Of a stretch of DNA of 34,073 nt, positions 1 through 8,327 are shown one piece after another. This DNA comes from Spirochaetota bacterium (GTDB lineage: Bacteria; Spirochaetota; UBA4802; JAFGJZ01): contig JAFGJZ010000045.1 in assembly GCA_016928815.1 (NCBI GenBank), forward strand, positions 1 through 34,073, read 5' to 3'. The notes beneath the pieces are model-generated. The model did no database searches. It was not told the DNA's origin and was given only the letters and a program-made list of their open reading frames with translations. The first letter of the stretch is position 1; every line of letters begins with the position of its first letter. The translations under genes were made by a program, and so were the position numbers.

Positions 1-606
1 ATTATCTTTTTACTTCATGTTATTTATTATATTTATTTCAGTCCTGGAATTATTTTCAATATTTCAGCAGTCATAGCTGATTTTCTGCTTATTGCATTAT
101 GGCTTGCTGCAGATAAAATGTTTTCTAAAAAATTAAAATTTTCTGAAACACTGCTTAAATTAAGCGGAGTCAGTTCCGAAGCTTTAATTGAAGCGATTGA
201 TGACGGAAACAGAAAGAGAAACATGCTGATTCAGCTTTCCGGTTCAATCACAAATCCGGATGTAAAAAAAACAGTGATTGCAATTTCGGAAATCATAGAT
301 GATATTTTATCTGATATAGAAAAAGATCCGAAGGACCTAAAATTGGCGAAAAAATTTCTGACCTATTATCTGGATACAACAATAAAAATAATAAAACGCT
401 ATATTGATCTTTCGGGAAGGCAGGCTAAGTCGGCTGAAGTAAAATCATCACTTGAAAAAACTGAAGATACTCTTTTAAAAATGATGAATGCGTTCAGGCA
501 GATGCTGACAAAACTTTTGGAAGACGACGTCATGGATCTGAATTCGGAACTGCAGCTCCTGGACAGAACGATTAAAGTGGAAGGATATGATAATGAAAAA
601 ATTTAA
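1..606 (+). CDS. XpaC-like protein, 5' end cut by window edge
   Basis: The reading frame is open from base 1, so the true start lies to the left of the window. The visible part begins with a hydrophobic stretch (bases 1-110), consistent with the end of a membrane hairpin. It continues into a helical, charged domain that includes the segment FLTYYLDTTIKIIKRY (bases about 355-405). That pattern, a tyrosine-rich YYL motif followed by a predicted coiled coil, is typical of the XpaC family (5-bromo-4-chloroindolyl phosphate hydrolysis protein). XpaC proteins are often encoded beside TelA-type and VWA-domain proteins in stress or toxic-anion resistance clusters; their biochemical role is not settled. 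The gene overlaps the following VWA lipoprotein gene by 14 bases, which supports co-translation. An internal ATG at 118 would give a 162-residue protein but would remove the membrane segment, so I do not favour it. Confidence 0.72.
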   Translation: MIFLLHVIYYIYFSPGIIFNISAVIADFLLIALWLAADKMFSKKLKFSETLLKLSGVSSEALIEAIDDGNRKRNMLIQLSGSITNPDVKKTVIAISEIIDDILSDIEKDPKDLKLAKKFLTYYLDTTIKIIKRYIDLSGRQAKSAEVKSSLEKTEDTLLKMMNAFRQMLTKLLEDDVMDLNSELQLLDRTIKVEGYDNEKI

Positions 607-2266
607 AATTTTAGCGGTCTTACTTTTTTTATCAGCAGTGGCAGGATGTTCCCAAAAGGACATTACATATGATGAAGCTGTTTTACGGCTTGATAAATTG
701 ATAACAAAAATCGACTGGTCTGAAAATTTTTCAAATAAGATCGAGTCTATTTCCGAAACAAAATTATCCGGTGCCGGCGATATGCTTCCGGATATTGATA
801 AGTATCCGATTGTAGTTTACCCTTACGATTCCGCGAACTCCGTAGTTGTTGAAATTTTCTGCTCGACTGAAAAGTCAGGTGAAGGACCGGACGGGTTTAT
901 CACTGAAATTGCGGAAAAATTCAACAAGAGCAGCCTAAAAACTTCAGACGGTAAACTTGCGCAGGTTGCAATTAGAAAAATTGCAAGCGGTACCGGATAC
1001 CAGTATATTTCTTCAGGAAAATATATTCCTGATGCGTTTACACCTTCAAATCATCTATGGATTGAAATGGTAAGGTCATCCGGCGTTGAGGTAAATATGA
1101 TAGATGACCAGCTTGCTGAAAATATCGCGGGCATAGTAATGCAGACTGATGCCGTTGAAGCCCTTAAAACAAAATACAAGGATATGGATATCAGGAACAT
1201 CTGCAATGCTGTCATACAGGGTGATATTTTTATGGGTTATACCAATCCTTTCGCATCGAGTACAGGTCTTAATTTTTTACAATCAGTACTCATGACTTTT
1301 TCAGGCGGTGATGAATCCAAAATGCTTACTGATGAAGTAAAAAGTTCCTTTCTTGCTTTTCAGCAGGGAGTACCGTTTGTCAGTCTTACTACTCTCCAGA
1401 TGCGGGAATCTGTTGAAAAGGGGGGATCTCTCGATGCTTTTGTAATGGAATATCAGACATATGTTAATACAAGCAGCATGAAAAGGGGTTATGAATTTAT
1501 ACCTTTCGGAATAAAGCATGAAAACCCGCTTTATTCTACCGGAAACGTATCTGCAGAAAAAACAAATGTACTGAAATTATTCAGTCAGTTTGTAAAAAAA
1601 GACAGTTCACAGAAAATTGCTACAAAATACGGATTTAATCCGGAACTGAATTATACTCCGGAGTATAAATCTCCTTCCGGTGAAACACTTATTCTTGCAC
1701 AGAAACTATGGAAAACTGAAAAAGATACGGGAAATCCGATTGTTGCAGTCTTTCTAACCGATACAAGCGGATCAATGAACGGGGCTCCGATAAACTCACT
1801 GAAAGATGCATTGATTGCCGGCTGCGAGTTTATTGATGAAAAAAATTACATCGGTCTGGCGACCTTTGACAGTACCGTTGTAAAACTTCTTCCGGTAAAA
1901 CAGTTTAATAAAATGCAGAAACAGAGATTTATATCTTCAGTAAAAACAATGGAAGCGAACGGAAGTACCGCAATGTTTGACGGAATTCTTGTTTCGGCAC
2001 AGATGATTACCGAAGTTAAAAAGCAACTTCCTAAATGCAAGCCTATAATATTTGTGTTAACAGACGGGGATACCAACAGCGGCTACAGATTAGGAAAAGT
2101 ACAGACAGTGTTGAAAGGACTTAACATTCCTATCTACACAATCGGTTACGGATATAATAATGATACATTGAAAACAGTGTCATCAATTAACGAAGCTGCC
2201 AATCTCAATGCTCAGGAGGATGATATCGTTTATCAGATTGGAGAACTGCTTAATGCGGAGATGTAA
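593..2266 (+). CDS. VWA-domain lipoprotein
   Basis: This encodes a predicted lipoprotein of about 557 residues exported to the cell envelope. The N-terminus MKKFKILAVLLFLSAVAGC is a lipoprotein signal with lipobox AVAGC (Cys19). The start at 593 is preferred over the ATG at 587 because GGAAGGA (579-585) sits 7 bases upstream of it and only 1 base from the other. The central part (residues about 30-370) resembles a solute-binding-protein fold by composition, but I cannot name a ligand. The C-terminal 175 residues are a von Willebrand A domain with an intact metal-ion adhesion site: DTSGS at residues 390-394, a Thr in the NGST segment near 455 and TDGD near 489. Such domains bind partners through a divalent cation. 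Overlap with the XpaC-like gene suggests a shared complex or pathway. Confidence 0.85.
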   Translation: MKKFKILAVLLFLSAVAGCSQKDITYDEAVLRLDKLITKIDWSENFSNKIESISETKLSGAGDMLPDIDKYPIVVYPYDSANSVVVEIFCSTEKSGEGPDGFITEIAEKFNKSSLKTSDGKLAQVAIRKIASGTGYQYISSGKYIPDAFTPSNHLWIEMVRSSGVEVNMIDDQLAENIAGIVMQTDAVEALKTKYKDMDIRNICNAVIQGDIFMGYTNPFASSTGLNFLQSVLMTFSGGDESKMLTDEVKSSFLAFQQGVPFVSLTTLQMRESVEKGGSLDAFVMEYQTYVNTSSMKRGYEFIPFGIKHENPLYSTGNVSAEKTNVLKLFSQFVKKDSSQKIATKYGFNPELNYTPEYKSPSGETLILAQKLWKTEKDTGNPIVAVFLTDTSGSMNGAPINSLKDALIAGCEFIDEKNYIGLATFDSTVVKLLPVKQFNKMQKQRFISSVKTMEANGSTAMFDGILVSAQMITEVKKQLPKCKPIIFVLTDGDTNSGYRLGKVQTVLKGLNIPIYTIGYGYNNDTLKTVSSINEAANLNAQEDDIVYQIGELLNAEM

Positions 2267-2298
2267 ATAATTGCTGAATTGATTAAAGGGATATAAAA

Positions 2299-2712
2299 AT
2301 GAAAAAATCACTCATCTGGTCTGTGGCGGTCATTCTGATTTATGGCGGATTATTTCTGGCGACCCATTTATATTTAGGAAACAATCCTCATAAGGTGACT
2401 GTAATTGTAGATACATCATATGAAATGGCTAATTATGAGAAAATGATTCATTTGAAGATGCTTGAAATTTTTTCATTCAGGTATTCTGTTTTTTCACTTT
2501 ATACGGACAAATCAGCAGTATATGACTGGACCCGGTCTCCCAACACGGGCAGGAATCTTAAATTTTACGGACCTGACAACTTTGAAAATCTTTTATCCGG
2601 TCCTCTGAAATCACAGCTTGAAAAATCTGAAAAAATATTTTTTTTATCAAACAGTAAAAATGCTTTTCAGATCAAAAAGGCTTATAAAAATGTTACAATA
2701 ATCAATTTTTGA
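2299..2712 (+). CDS. Small membrane-anchored protein with VWA-like remnant
   Basis: I do not recognise a named family for this 137-residue protein. It has one N-terminal hydrophobic segment (residues about 4-26) with positive residues before it, which fits a signal anchor. Soon after comes VTVIVDTSYEM (residues 33-43), which looks like the first strand and metal-site loop of a VWA domain. The DxSxS motif is degenerate, because the second serine is replaced by Glu. The rest is too short for a full VWA fold of about 180 residues, so it may be a minimal or decayed relative of the preceding lipoprotein's VWA domain. It lies 32 bases downstream of that gene with AAAGGGA at about 2284-2290 as ribosome binding site, so it is likely co-transcribed. 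Confidence 0.6.
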   Translation: MKKSLIWSVAVILIYGGLFLATHLYLGNNPHKVTVIVDTSYEMANYEKMIHLKMLEIFSFRYSVFSLYTDKSAVYDWTRSPNTGRNLKFYGPDNFENLLSGPLKSQLEKSEKIFFLSNSKNAFQIKKAYKNVTIINF

Positions 2713-2781
2713 TTTCAGAATTAATTATGGAATCAAGATGTTCCGGAAAAAAAGGATTTTATTAATTTACAGGATGATTTT

Positions 2782-3396
2782 ATGATCAGCATGGAGTTTG
2801 TGATTACTGCACTTGTCGTTGTGCTTGTACCCGGCACTGGGGTTATATATACTGTTTCAACAGGATTGACCGGAAACAGAAAATCAGGAATTGCCGCAGC
2901 AGCAGGCTGTACATTGGGTATAATTCCGCATCTGACTACGGCTATTACGGGGTTATCCGCAGTACTTCATATGAGTGCACAGGCATTTCAGATAATTAAA
3001 TTCGCCGGGTGTCTTTACCTGCTGTTTCTTGCCTGGACAATGTGGAACAGTTCCGATTCAGTTAACATGAACGGTAAAATTCGAAATGGAAGTATTCTGA
3101 AAATTATAATTAAAGGTTTACTGATAAATATTCTCAATCCGAAACTGACCTTGTTTTTTTTCGCATTTCTGCCTGTTTTTATTAAACCGGAAGCGGGGGA
3201 GCCTCTGAAACAGATGGTTCTGCTTGGTCTTGTTTTCATGGGGATGACTTTTGCAGTATTTGCATTATATGCCTTGCTTGCAAATCTTGTGCAGAAATAT
3301 ATTCCGGGAACAAAGTTCTTTTTGAAAAAAGTGCACAGAACATTCTCTGTAATAATTTTAATCCTTGCTGTTAAATTATCTTTCAGCAGGCAGTAA
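2782..3396 (+). CDS. LysE/RhtB-family amino acid exporter
   Basis: This 204-residue integral membrane protein has about six hydrophobic segments, the usual size and shape of the LysE/RhtB translocator family. These proteins export amino acids or related compounds using the proton gradient. The family N-terminal signature is visible at residues about 15-48: VVVLVPGTG followed by glycine-spaced GLTGNRKSGIAAAAGCTLG. The usual PGP is PGT here. The segment LLINILNPKLTLFFFAF near the middle is the second typical conserved region (N-P-K). AGGA at 2771-2774 is 7 bases before the ATG at 2782, which supports this start over the ATG at 2791. The substrate cannot be told from sequence. The gap of 69 bases after the preceding gene leaves its operon membership open. 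Confidence 0.85.
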   Translation: MISMEFVITALVVVLVPGTGVIYTVSTGLTGNRKSGIAAAAGCTLGIIPHLTTAITGLSAVLHMSAQAFQIIKFAGCLYLLFLAWTMWNSSDSVNMNGKIRNGSILKIIIKGLLINILNPKLTLFFFAFLPVFIKPEAGEPLKQMVLLGLVFMGMTFAVFALYALLANLVQKYIPGTKFFLKKVHRTFSVIILILAVKLSFSRQ

Positions 3397-3438
3397 CCAT
3401 ATTCTTTATCAGGTGAATATTTTAATTTAAGGATGGAA

Positions 3439-3933
3439 ATGATGTTCGGTGCAGGTGCGGCGATTGCCTCGGTTATTAACAGTTACAGTTACAAATCAAA
3501 ACAAAGTATTATTAAATATACACCCGACCCATCTTACAGTTCCGCCAAACTTCCTGCTGATAAACAAAAAATTATTGATACTGTGGAAAACGAACTTGCT
3601 GACGATAACCGAATACAGTCAGAAAGAATCTGTCCGGAATGCAGGAATAAATTCAGTCTGATTAAAGTCAATGATATGTTTTTTGATGCCTGTCATCTCT
3701 GTCATAGTATATGGTTCGATTTCGGTGAACTGAAAAATCTTACAGGACTGCAGGATGATATTCCTGCAAATAATTTAAAAGAGAAACTGTCTGAATATAA
3801 ATGCCCGGTCTGCAGTGATTTAATGAATAAAAAAATATTTCTGCAAAAATCGAATCTAATAGTGGATATCTGCATCAAACATGGCATCTATCTTGAAAAA
3901 GGTGAATTAAAAAGGGCATTTGAATTATGCTGA
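3439..3933 (+). CDS. Double zinc-ribbon (zf-TFIIB-type) protein
   Basis: This protein of about 164 residues carries two zinc-ribbon units. Numbered from the longest start at 3433, the first is CPEC (67-70) with CHLC (87-90). The second is CPVC (124-127) with CIKH (147-150), where His replaces the last Cys. Each is followed by a W/Y-x-x-x-GEL segment (FDFGEL, LEKGEL), which is characteristic of zf-TFIIB (PF13453) proteins. Function in this family is poorly known; some members are thought to bind nucleic acid or act in membrane-linked processes. Three in-frame ATGs (3433, 3439, 3442) compete. TAAGGA at 3428-3433 fits 3439 or 3442 better than 3433. It is the last gene before a 343-base gap and is not obviously linked to the hyd operon that follows. 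Confidence 0.75.
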   Translation: MMFGAGAAIASVINSYSYKSKQSIIKYTPDPSYSSAKLPADKQKIIDTVENELADDNRIQSERICPECRNKFSLIKVNDMFFDACHLCHSIWFDFGELKNLTGLQDDIPANNLKEKLSEYKCPVCSDLMNKKIFLQKSNLIVDICIKHGIYLEKGELKRAFELC

Positions 3934-4276
3934 AATCCCACTGATTAAATTTTAAATAAAGTTAGTAATGAAAACCTGTGCCAGATGCCCATACGCTTAT
4001 CAGGCTTGAAAACTCCGGACCGGAGAATATGAGTGACATTAACAGCTTTTTTTGCATGATATACGAAATCATTTTGTTAACCATCTAAAATAATCCTTAA
4101 AATACAATGAGTAATTTAAACAATAATTTTCATTAATAGAATTCAGTAATTTTTACTTGACACTTGACTTAAGTCAATGCAATTGATTATACATTGTGTT
4201 AAATTTTCTGAGATCCGGATTTATCCCGATCAAGGAGTAAAACATAAAATTTTAATCCGATCCTGAGGTACTTCTG
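3934..4276. other. Intergenic region upstream of the hyd operon
   Basis: This 343-base stretch holds no supportable gene. The left half has slightly higher G+C and contains a short palindrome CTCCGG-A-CCGGAG (4013-4025) with no adjacent T run. The right half is very AT-rich and carries the promoter and palindromic operator described separately. An AGGAG sequence at 4232-4236 is not followed by a usable start codon for a frame of any length. Confidence 0.6.
4157..4193 (+). promoter_or_regulatory. hyd operon promoter with FNR/CRP-type palindrome
   Basis: A perfect 14-bp palindrome, TTGACTTAAGTCAA, spans 4164-4177 and has the layout TTGAC-N4-GTCAA of CRP/FNR-superfamily sites. Its left half doubles as a -35 box (TTGACT 4164-4169), spaced 18 bases from TATACA (4188-4193). 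A second TTGACA lies just upstream (4157-4162). With TATACA as -10 the palindrome centre is near -30, which suggests repression. With the weaker TTAAAT (4199-4204) as -10 the centre is near -41, the class II activator position. The sequence alone does not decide between these. Confidence 0.65.
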
Positions 4277-4555
4277 ATGGAAAAGAGAATAGGGATCATT
4301 GCACTTGTAGTGATCGAAAAGAATTCCGTCCCGCAGCTAAATACTCTGTTCACCGAATACAGCGACATTGTTCTCGGACGACAGGGTCTGCCGCTTAAAG
4401 ACAAAGGTATTCATGTTATCTCATTAATCGTTGAAGGTACCACCGATCAGATCGGTGCGCTTACGGGAAAAGCAGGCCGACTTCCCGGAGTGCAGGTTAA
4501 ATCGGTACTTACAAAATTAAGAGGTAATGACAATGAACTACCGGGTCTTGAATGA
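4277..4555 (+). CDS. TM1266-family iron-only hydrogenase system regulator
   Basis: This 92-residue protein matches the TM1266-type putative regulator found with [FeFe]-hydrogenase maturation genes. Visible hallmarks are the opening RIGIIALVV strand, the segment YSDIVLGRQGLP, then HVISLIVEGTTDQIGALTGKAGRLPGVQVKS. This is the ACT/NikR-like beta-alpha-beta-beta-alpha-beta pattern with a GxLGRLxGV-type ending. Family members are assumed to bind a small ligand or metal and to modulate hydrogenase biosynthesis; no DNA-binding domain is visible, so the mechanism is unknown. CTGAGG just upstream of 4277 serves as ribosome binding site. It is the first gene of the operon and overlaps hydG by 23 bases if hydG starts at 4533. 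Confidence 0.88.
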   Translation: MEKRIGIIALVVIEKNSVPQLNTLFTEYSDIVLGRQGLPLKDKGIHVISLIVEGTTDQIGALTGKAGRLPGVQVKSVLTKLRGNDNELPGLE

Positions 4556-5930
4556 TGAATTAAAAATCGATACAGATAAAATTAATACTCTTATTGCCGG
4601 AGCAGAACCGGAAGAAAACCAGGTTTACGATGTATTAAACCGTGCTATGAAATTAAAAGGACTGTCTTTTAAGGATGTAGCGCTTCTGCTGCGTGTTGAA
4701 TCTGAAGAAGTTCTGAAAAAAGTACTGTCGGCAGCAGGTGAGGCGAAAAAGGAAATTTACGGCAACCGTATGGTTATATTTGCACCATTATATACCGGAA
4801 ACCGCTGTTCCAATGAATGTCTGTACTGTGCATTCCGTTCAGGAAATAAAATGCTTAAACGCGTAATTCTCAATATGCAGCAGATAGAGGCTGAAACTGT
4901 TTCTTTACTCAAAGAGGGGCATAAACGTCTTCTCATGCTGTGCGGTGAATCACGTGAAAATCCGCTGGACTATTTTCTGGATGCAATTGATGCGGTTTAC
5001 AGGACAAAATGGAATAACCACAGCATTCGCAGAATCAATGTTGAAATTGCACCGCTGGAAACTGATGAATTTGTCCGTCTTAAAAAAGCCAAAATCGGAA
5101 CCTACATTTGTTTTCAGGAAACATATAACAGGGAACTTTACGGCAGATACCATCTTTCAGGGCCTAAAAGCGATTATCAGTACAGGCTTAATGTTATGGA
5201 CAGGGCGATGGAAGGCGGCATTGACGATGTCGGAATAGGCGCGTTATTCGGTCTTGGTGATTACCGTTTTGAAGTACTTGCCATGATAGAACACGCAAAT
5301 CATCTTGAAAAAAAATTCGGATGCGGACCTCACACTGTAAGCGTTCCGAGACTTGAACCGGCTGACGGTTCGGAAATTTCTGCAAATGTTCCTTATCCCG
5401 TTTCAGACAGGGACTTTAAAAAAATTGTCGCGATACTCAGACTGGCTCTGCCCTATACAGGCATAATCCTTTCCACACGCGAAAATGAAGAACTCCGTAC
5501 TGAACTTTTCAGTTACGGAATCAGCCAGATATCAGCAGGTTCCCGGACTAATCCGGGAGCATATTCAGGTGAAAATGACAGCACTGGACAGTTTTCTCTT
5601 GGAGATCACAGATCTCTGGATGAAGTTGTGTCTTCCCTGGTAGACAAAGGCTATGTACCTTCTTTCTGTACCGGATGTTATCGAAAGGGACGTGTAGGTC
5701 ATGATTTCATGGACATGGCGAAACCGGGACTGATTAAGGATTTCTGTCAGCCTAATGCAACCTTCACTTTCAAGGAATATCTCAACGATTTCGCTTCAAA
5801 GGAAACTGCTGAAAAAGGCAACAGACTTATCGCTGAAACAAATGCTCAGATAAGCAAACCCGGATTACGCAGTAAAGTTGATGAATATATTTCGCGCATA
5901 CAGGACGGAGAGAGGGATTTATATTTATGA
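4533..5930 (+). CDS. hydG: [FeFe]-hydrogenase maturase HydG (radical SAM tyrosine lyase)
   Basis: HydG cleaves tyrosine to p-cresol and dehydroglycine and turns the latter into the CO and CN- ligands of the hydrogenase H-cluster, building an Fe(CO)2(CN) synthon. The protein (about 465 residues, usual length) has the radical SAM motif CX3CX2C in CSNECLYC. It also has the HydG-specific C-terminal motif CX2CX22C: CTGC, then 22 residues, then the Cys of DFCQPNA. This second motif separates HydG from ThiH. Two starts, 4527 and 4533, are in frame. AAGAGG (4519-4524) is 8 bases from 4533 but only 2 from 4527, so 4533 is chosen. The stop overlaps the start of hydE (ATGA at 5927-5930), indicating translational coupling. 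Confidence 0.95.
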   Translation: MNYRVLNDELKIDTDKINTLIAGAEPEENQVYDVLNRAMKLKGLSFKDVALLLRVESEEVLKKVLSAAGEAKKEIYGNRMVIFAPLYTGNRCSNECLYCAFRSGNKMLKRVILNMQQIEAETVSLLKEGHKRLLMLCGESRENPLDYFLDAIDAVYRTKWNNHSIRRINVEIAPLETDEFVRLKKAKIGTYICFQETYNRELYGRYHLSGPKSDYQYRLNVMDRAMEGGIDDVGIGALFGLGDYRFEVLAMIEHANHLEKKFGCGPHTVSVPRLEPADGSEISANVPYPVSDRDFKKIVAILRLALPYTGIILSTRENEELRTELFSYGISQISAGSRTNPGAYSGENDSTGQFSLGDHRSLDEVVSSLVDKGYVPSFCTGCYRKGRVGHDFMDMAKPGLIKDFCQPNATFTFKEYLNDFASKETAEKGNRLIAETNAQISKPGLRSKVDEYISRIQDGERDLYL

Positions 5931-6940
5931 ATGCTGCTGATATTTTAAAATTATATAAAAACAGTGAAAATGATGCCCTGATTGCAGCTGCAGATGAAGT
6001 CTGCAGAAATGTTTACGGATCAAAGGTTTATCTGCGCGGACTTATCGAATTTTCCAATATCTGTAATATAGATTGTCTGTACTGCGGAATCAGAAAATCA
6101 AATAAAGAAGTTAAAAGATACCGGCTTTCTGAAGATGAAATTATTGACACTGTCAGTTCAGGTACAAAGTACGGTTTCAAAACATTTGTTCTTCAGGGCG
6201 GTGAAGATCCTTATTTTACCACTCCGGTTCTCTGCGGTTTAGTTGAAAAAATAAAAAAAATAAATCCGGAAGCTGCCGTAACTTTAAGCGCGGGAATAAG
6301 ATCATGCGAAAGCTACAGACTGCTGAAAGAGGCGGGATGTGACAGATATCTGCTCAGATTCGAGACTTCTGATCCTGAACTTCATAAATATCTCAGAAAC
6401 GGAGTTACTTTAAATGAACGTCTTAAAGCACTGGATAATCTCAGAAAATATGATTATGAGGTCGGTTCGGGGTTCATGGTCGGACTTCCCGGAGAAACTG
6501 AAGAAACAAGAATACAAAATGCACTGCTTTGCCGTGATTATAATTTTGATATGGTGGGTATAGGACCTTTCATTCCTCATCCTTCAACTCCGCTTGCAGA
6601 TGCACTGCAAATGCCGCTGGAACTGGCAATCCGTTCGGTAGCGCTTGTACGGCTATTTCTTCCGGAAGCAAATATACCGGCAACTACAGCGGCAGGATCT
6701 CTTTCCTCTGCCGGAAGGGAACGTATGCTTGCCGCCGGCGCAAATGTTCTAATGCCGAATATAACTCCTGTTAAGTATAAAAAGGATTATGAACTGTATC
6801 CCGGAAAAATATGCCTTGATGAAAGCGGATTTGAGTGTGCCGGCTGTCTGGAAGGAAGAGTGTTATCGGTAAATAAATTCATAACATATGAAAGAGGGGA
6901 CTCAGCCGGTTTTTTACACGGGAAATCCGCCGTAAGCTGA
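5927..6940 (+). CDS. hydE: [FeFe]-hydrogenase maturase HydE (radical SAM)
   Basis: HydE is a radical SAM enzyme that acts on the HydG-made iron synthon to prepare the binuclear subcluster precursor of the [FeFe] hydrogenase. The protein has 337 residues, near the family norm. The CX3CX2C motif is seen in CNIDCLYC near residue 45, followed by the typical GIRKSN and then LQGGEDPY. A complete second-cluster motif CX7CX2C (CLDESGFECAGC) lies near the C-terminus; this is optional in HydE proteins and present here. BioB is the nearest alternative, but the hyd context and the C-terminal motif argue against it. A 4-base overlap with hydG and a 43-base gap to the lyase gene support one operon. Confidence 0.94.
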   Translation: MNAADILKLYKNSENDALIAAADEVCRNVYGSKVYLRGLIEFSNICNIDCLYCGIRKSNKEVKRYRLSEDEIIDTVSSGTKYGFKTFVLQGGEDPYFTTPVLCGLVEKIKKINPEAAVTLSAGIRSCESYRLLKEAGCDRYLLRFETSDPELHKYLRNGVTLNERLKALDNLRKYDYEVGSGFMVGLPGETEETRIQNALLCRDYNFDMVGIGPFIPHPSTPLADALQMPLELAIRSVALVRLFLPEANIPATTAAGSLSSAGRERMLAAGANVLMPNITPVKYKKDYELYPGKICLDESGFECAGCLEGRVLSVNKFITYERGDSAGFLHGKSAVS

Positions 6941-6983
6941 AAAATGAGTTCTTAATTAAATTGATAATAAATGGAATGTAAAA

Positions 6984-8327
6984 ATGATTTTATATGGAAC
7001 TGAAACCGCTAAAGCGTTAAGTAATTTCGGCAAAGGTGTTCTTCCCCGTACTCTGGTTTCCGCCTATGCAGATGTTAAAAAAGCCTGTCTGTCATCCATA
7101 CAGGAAACCGAAAATTATTTTGAAAATGAAATTTTTTCAGCAATCATTGAAGCTCTTGATGAAATAAGAGACGGCAGGCATGCCGATCAGTTTGTAATAA
7201 ATTTAAAGCAGGGCGGTGCAGGTACTTCGATAAATATGAATATCAATGAAGTCACCGCCTCTCTGGCGGCGCGTCTGTTTTTTGAGAAGTCAGGACGAAC
7301 CGTATTTATTGATCCTATTGAAGATATTAACCGCTATCAGTCGACAAATGATACTTTTCCTTCTGCAGTGACAATTGAACTGTTAAGAAAGCTTAATACC
7401 GCAGAAGAATGTGTAATCGCACTGCAGGAAATCCTTGTCAGAAAAGAAACAGAATTTGATAATGTTATAATGACAGGCCGGACGGAAATGCAGGATGCAT
7501 TGCCGATGACGGCGGGACATCTGTTCGCTTCCTGGGCAGGCATGATAGAAAGGGATCGATGGAGAATTAATAAAATTAAAGAAAGATTCAGGACTGTCCC
7601 ATTGGGCGGAACTGCCATAGGAACATCGTTCGGAGCTACCAGGAAATATGTATTCTGCGCGGAAAAGAACATTAGAATGCTGACCGGTCTTCCGCTTTCC
7701 AGAAGTCAGAATTTTACGGATGAAATATCTTCCTGCGATAAGTACAGCGAACTTGCAAACTGCATGAAAATCATTGCTGAAAATATATACAAAATTACCG
7801 GGGATCTGCTTTTTTATACTTCTTCGGCTGTAAACGAAATTGATCATAATCATATGCAGTACGGTTCTACCATCATGCCTGCAAAAAAAAATCCGGTAAT
7901 TTTAGAATTTGCCCGCGGGCTGTCAATTGATATACAGCATAACTGCCAGAAAGTGTCGGCGTATTCGGCAAATTCACAGCTTCAGCTGAATCCGTATCTG
8001 CCTTTTATTGCAGATGCTTTTGAGGATATATTTGAATCTGCAATCCATATGATTGATTCACTTGCAGATAAATTTTTTTCAGACATAAAATTAAATCTTC
8101 CTGTAATAGAAAAAAATTTTATTCTTTCAAATGCTGTAATAAATGCACTTCTGCCGGTTTTCGGGTATAACCGGTTGAAGGAAATTTACATGATTATTGA
8201 AAAAATAAAACCTGGCACGAAAAACGAGCTGCTTGGCATATTGTCCGTAGAGTTAAAGGTTTCCGAAGAGGAAATCAGGGATTTATTTGAAAGAAGTTAT
8301 CTTACATCATACATGAGAGAAAAATAA
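6984..8327 (+). CDS. Aspartase/fumarase-superfamily lyase in hyd operon
   Basis: This 447-residue protein belongs to the aspartase/fumarase superfamily, shown by the signature GSTIMPAKKNP (near residue 296), the GSSxMPxKxNP loop carrying the catalytic serine. The upstream conserved segments GGAGTSINMNINEV and STNDTFPSA match the aspartate ammonia-lyase branch rather than adenylosuccinate or argininosuccinate lyase. The likely reaction is L-aspartate to fumarate plus ammonia. Such a gene often lies between hydE and hydF in bacterial maturation operons, where it is thought to supply ammonia or a related precursor for the bridging dithiomethylamine ligand; that role is inferred from context here. 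GGA at 6973-6975 is 8 bases before the ATG. The stop codon overlaps the hydF start by one base (TAATG). Confidence 0.85.
   Translation: MILYGTETAKALSNFGKGVLPRTLVSAYADVKKACLSSIQETENYFENEIFSAIIEALDEIRDGRHADQFVINLKQGGAGTSINMNINEVTASLAARLFFEKSGRTVFIDPIEDINRYQSTNDTFPSAVTIELLRKLNTAEECVIALQEILVRKETEFDNVIMTGRTEMQDALPMTAGHLFASWAGMIERDRWRINKIKERFRTVPLGGTAIGTSFGATRKYVFCAEKNIRMLTGLPLSRSQNFTDEISSCDKYSELANCMKIIAENIYKITGDLLFYTSSAVNEIDHNHMQYGSTIMPAKKNPVILEFARGLSIDIQHNCQKVSAYSANSQLQLNPYLPFIADAFEDIFESAIHMIDSLADKFFSDIKLNLPVIEKNFILSNAVINALLPVFGYNRLKEIYMIIEKIKPGTKNELLGILSVELKVSEEEIRDLFERSYLTSYMREK

Noticed and set aside
4013..4025. CTCCGG-A-CCGGAG palindrome as a terminator of the zinc-ribbon gene
   Set aside because: The arms are too close for a stable loop, and the only T run lies more than 20 bases further on.
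7383..7853. 156-residue minus-strand frame inside the aspartase-like gene
   Set aside because: It is fully covered by a strongly conserved plus-strand gene and shows no family features or ribosome binding site.
6984..8327. Adenylosuccinate or argininosuccinate lyase instead of an aspartase-like enzyme
   Set aside because: The STNDTFPSA and GGAGTSINMN segments belong to the aspartase/fumarase branch, and the hyd operon context supports aspartase.
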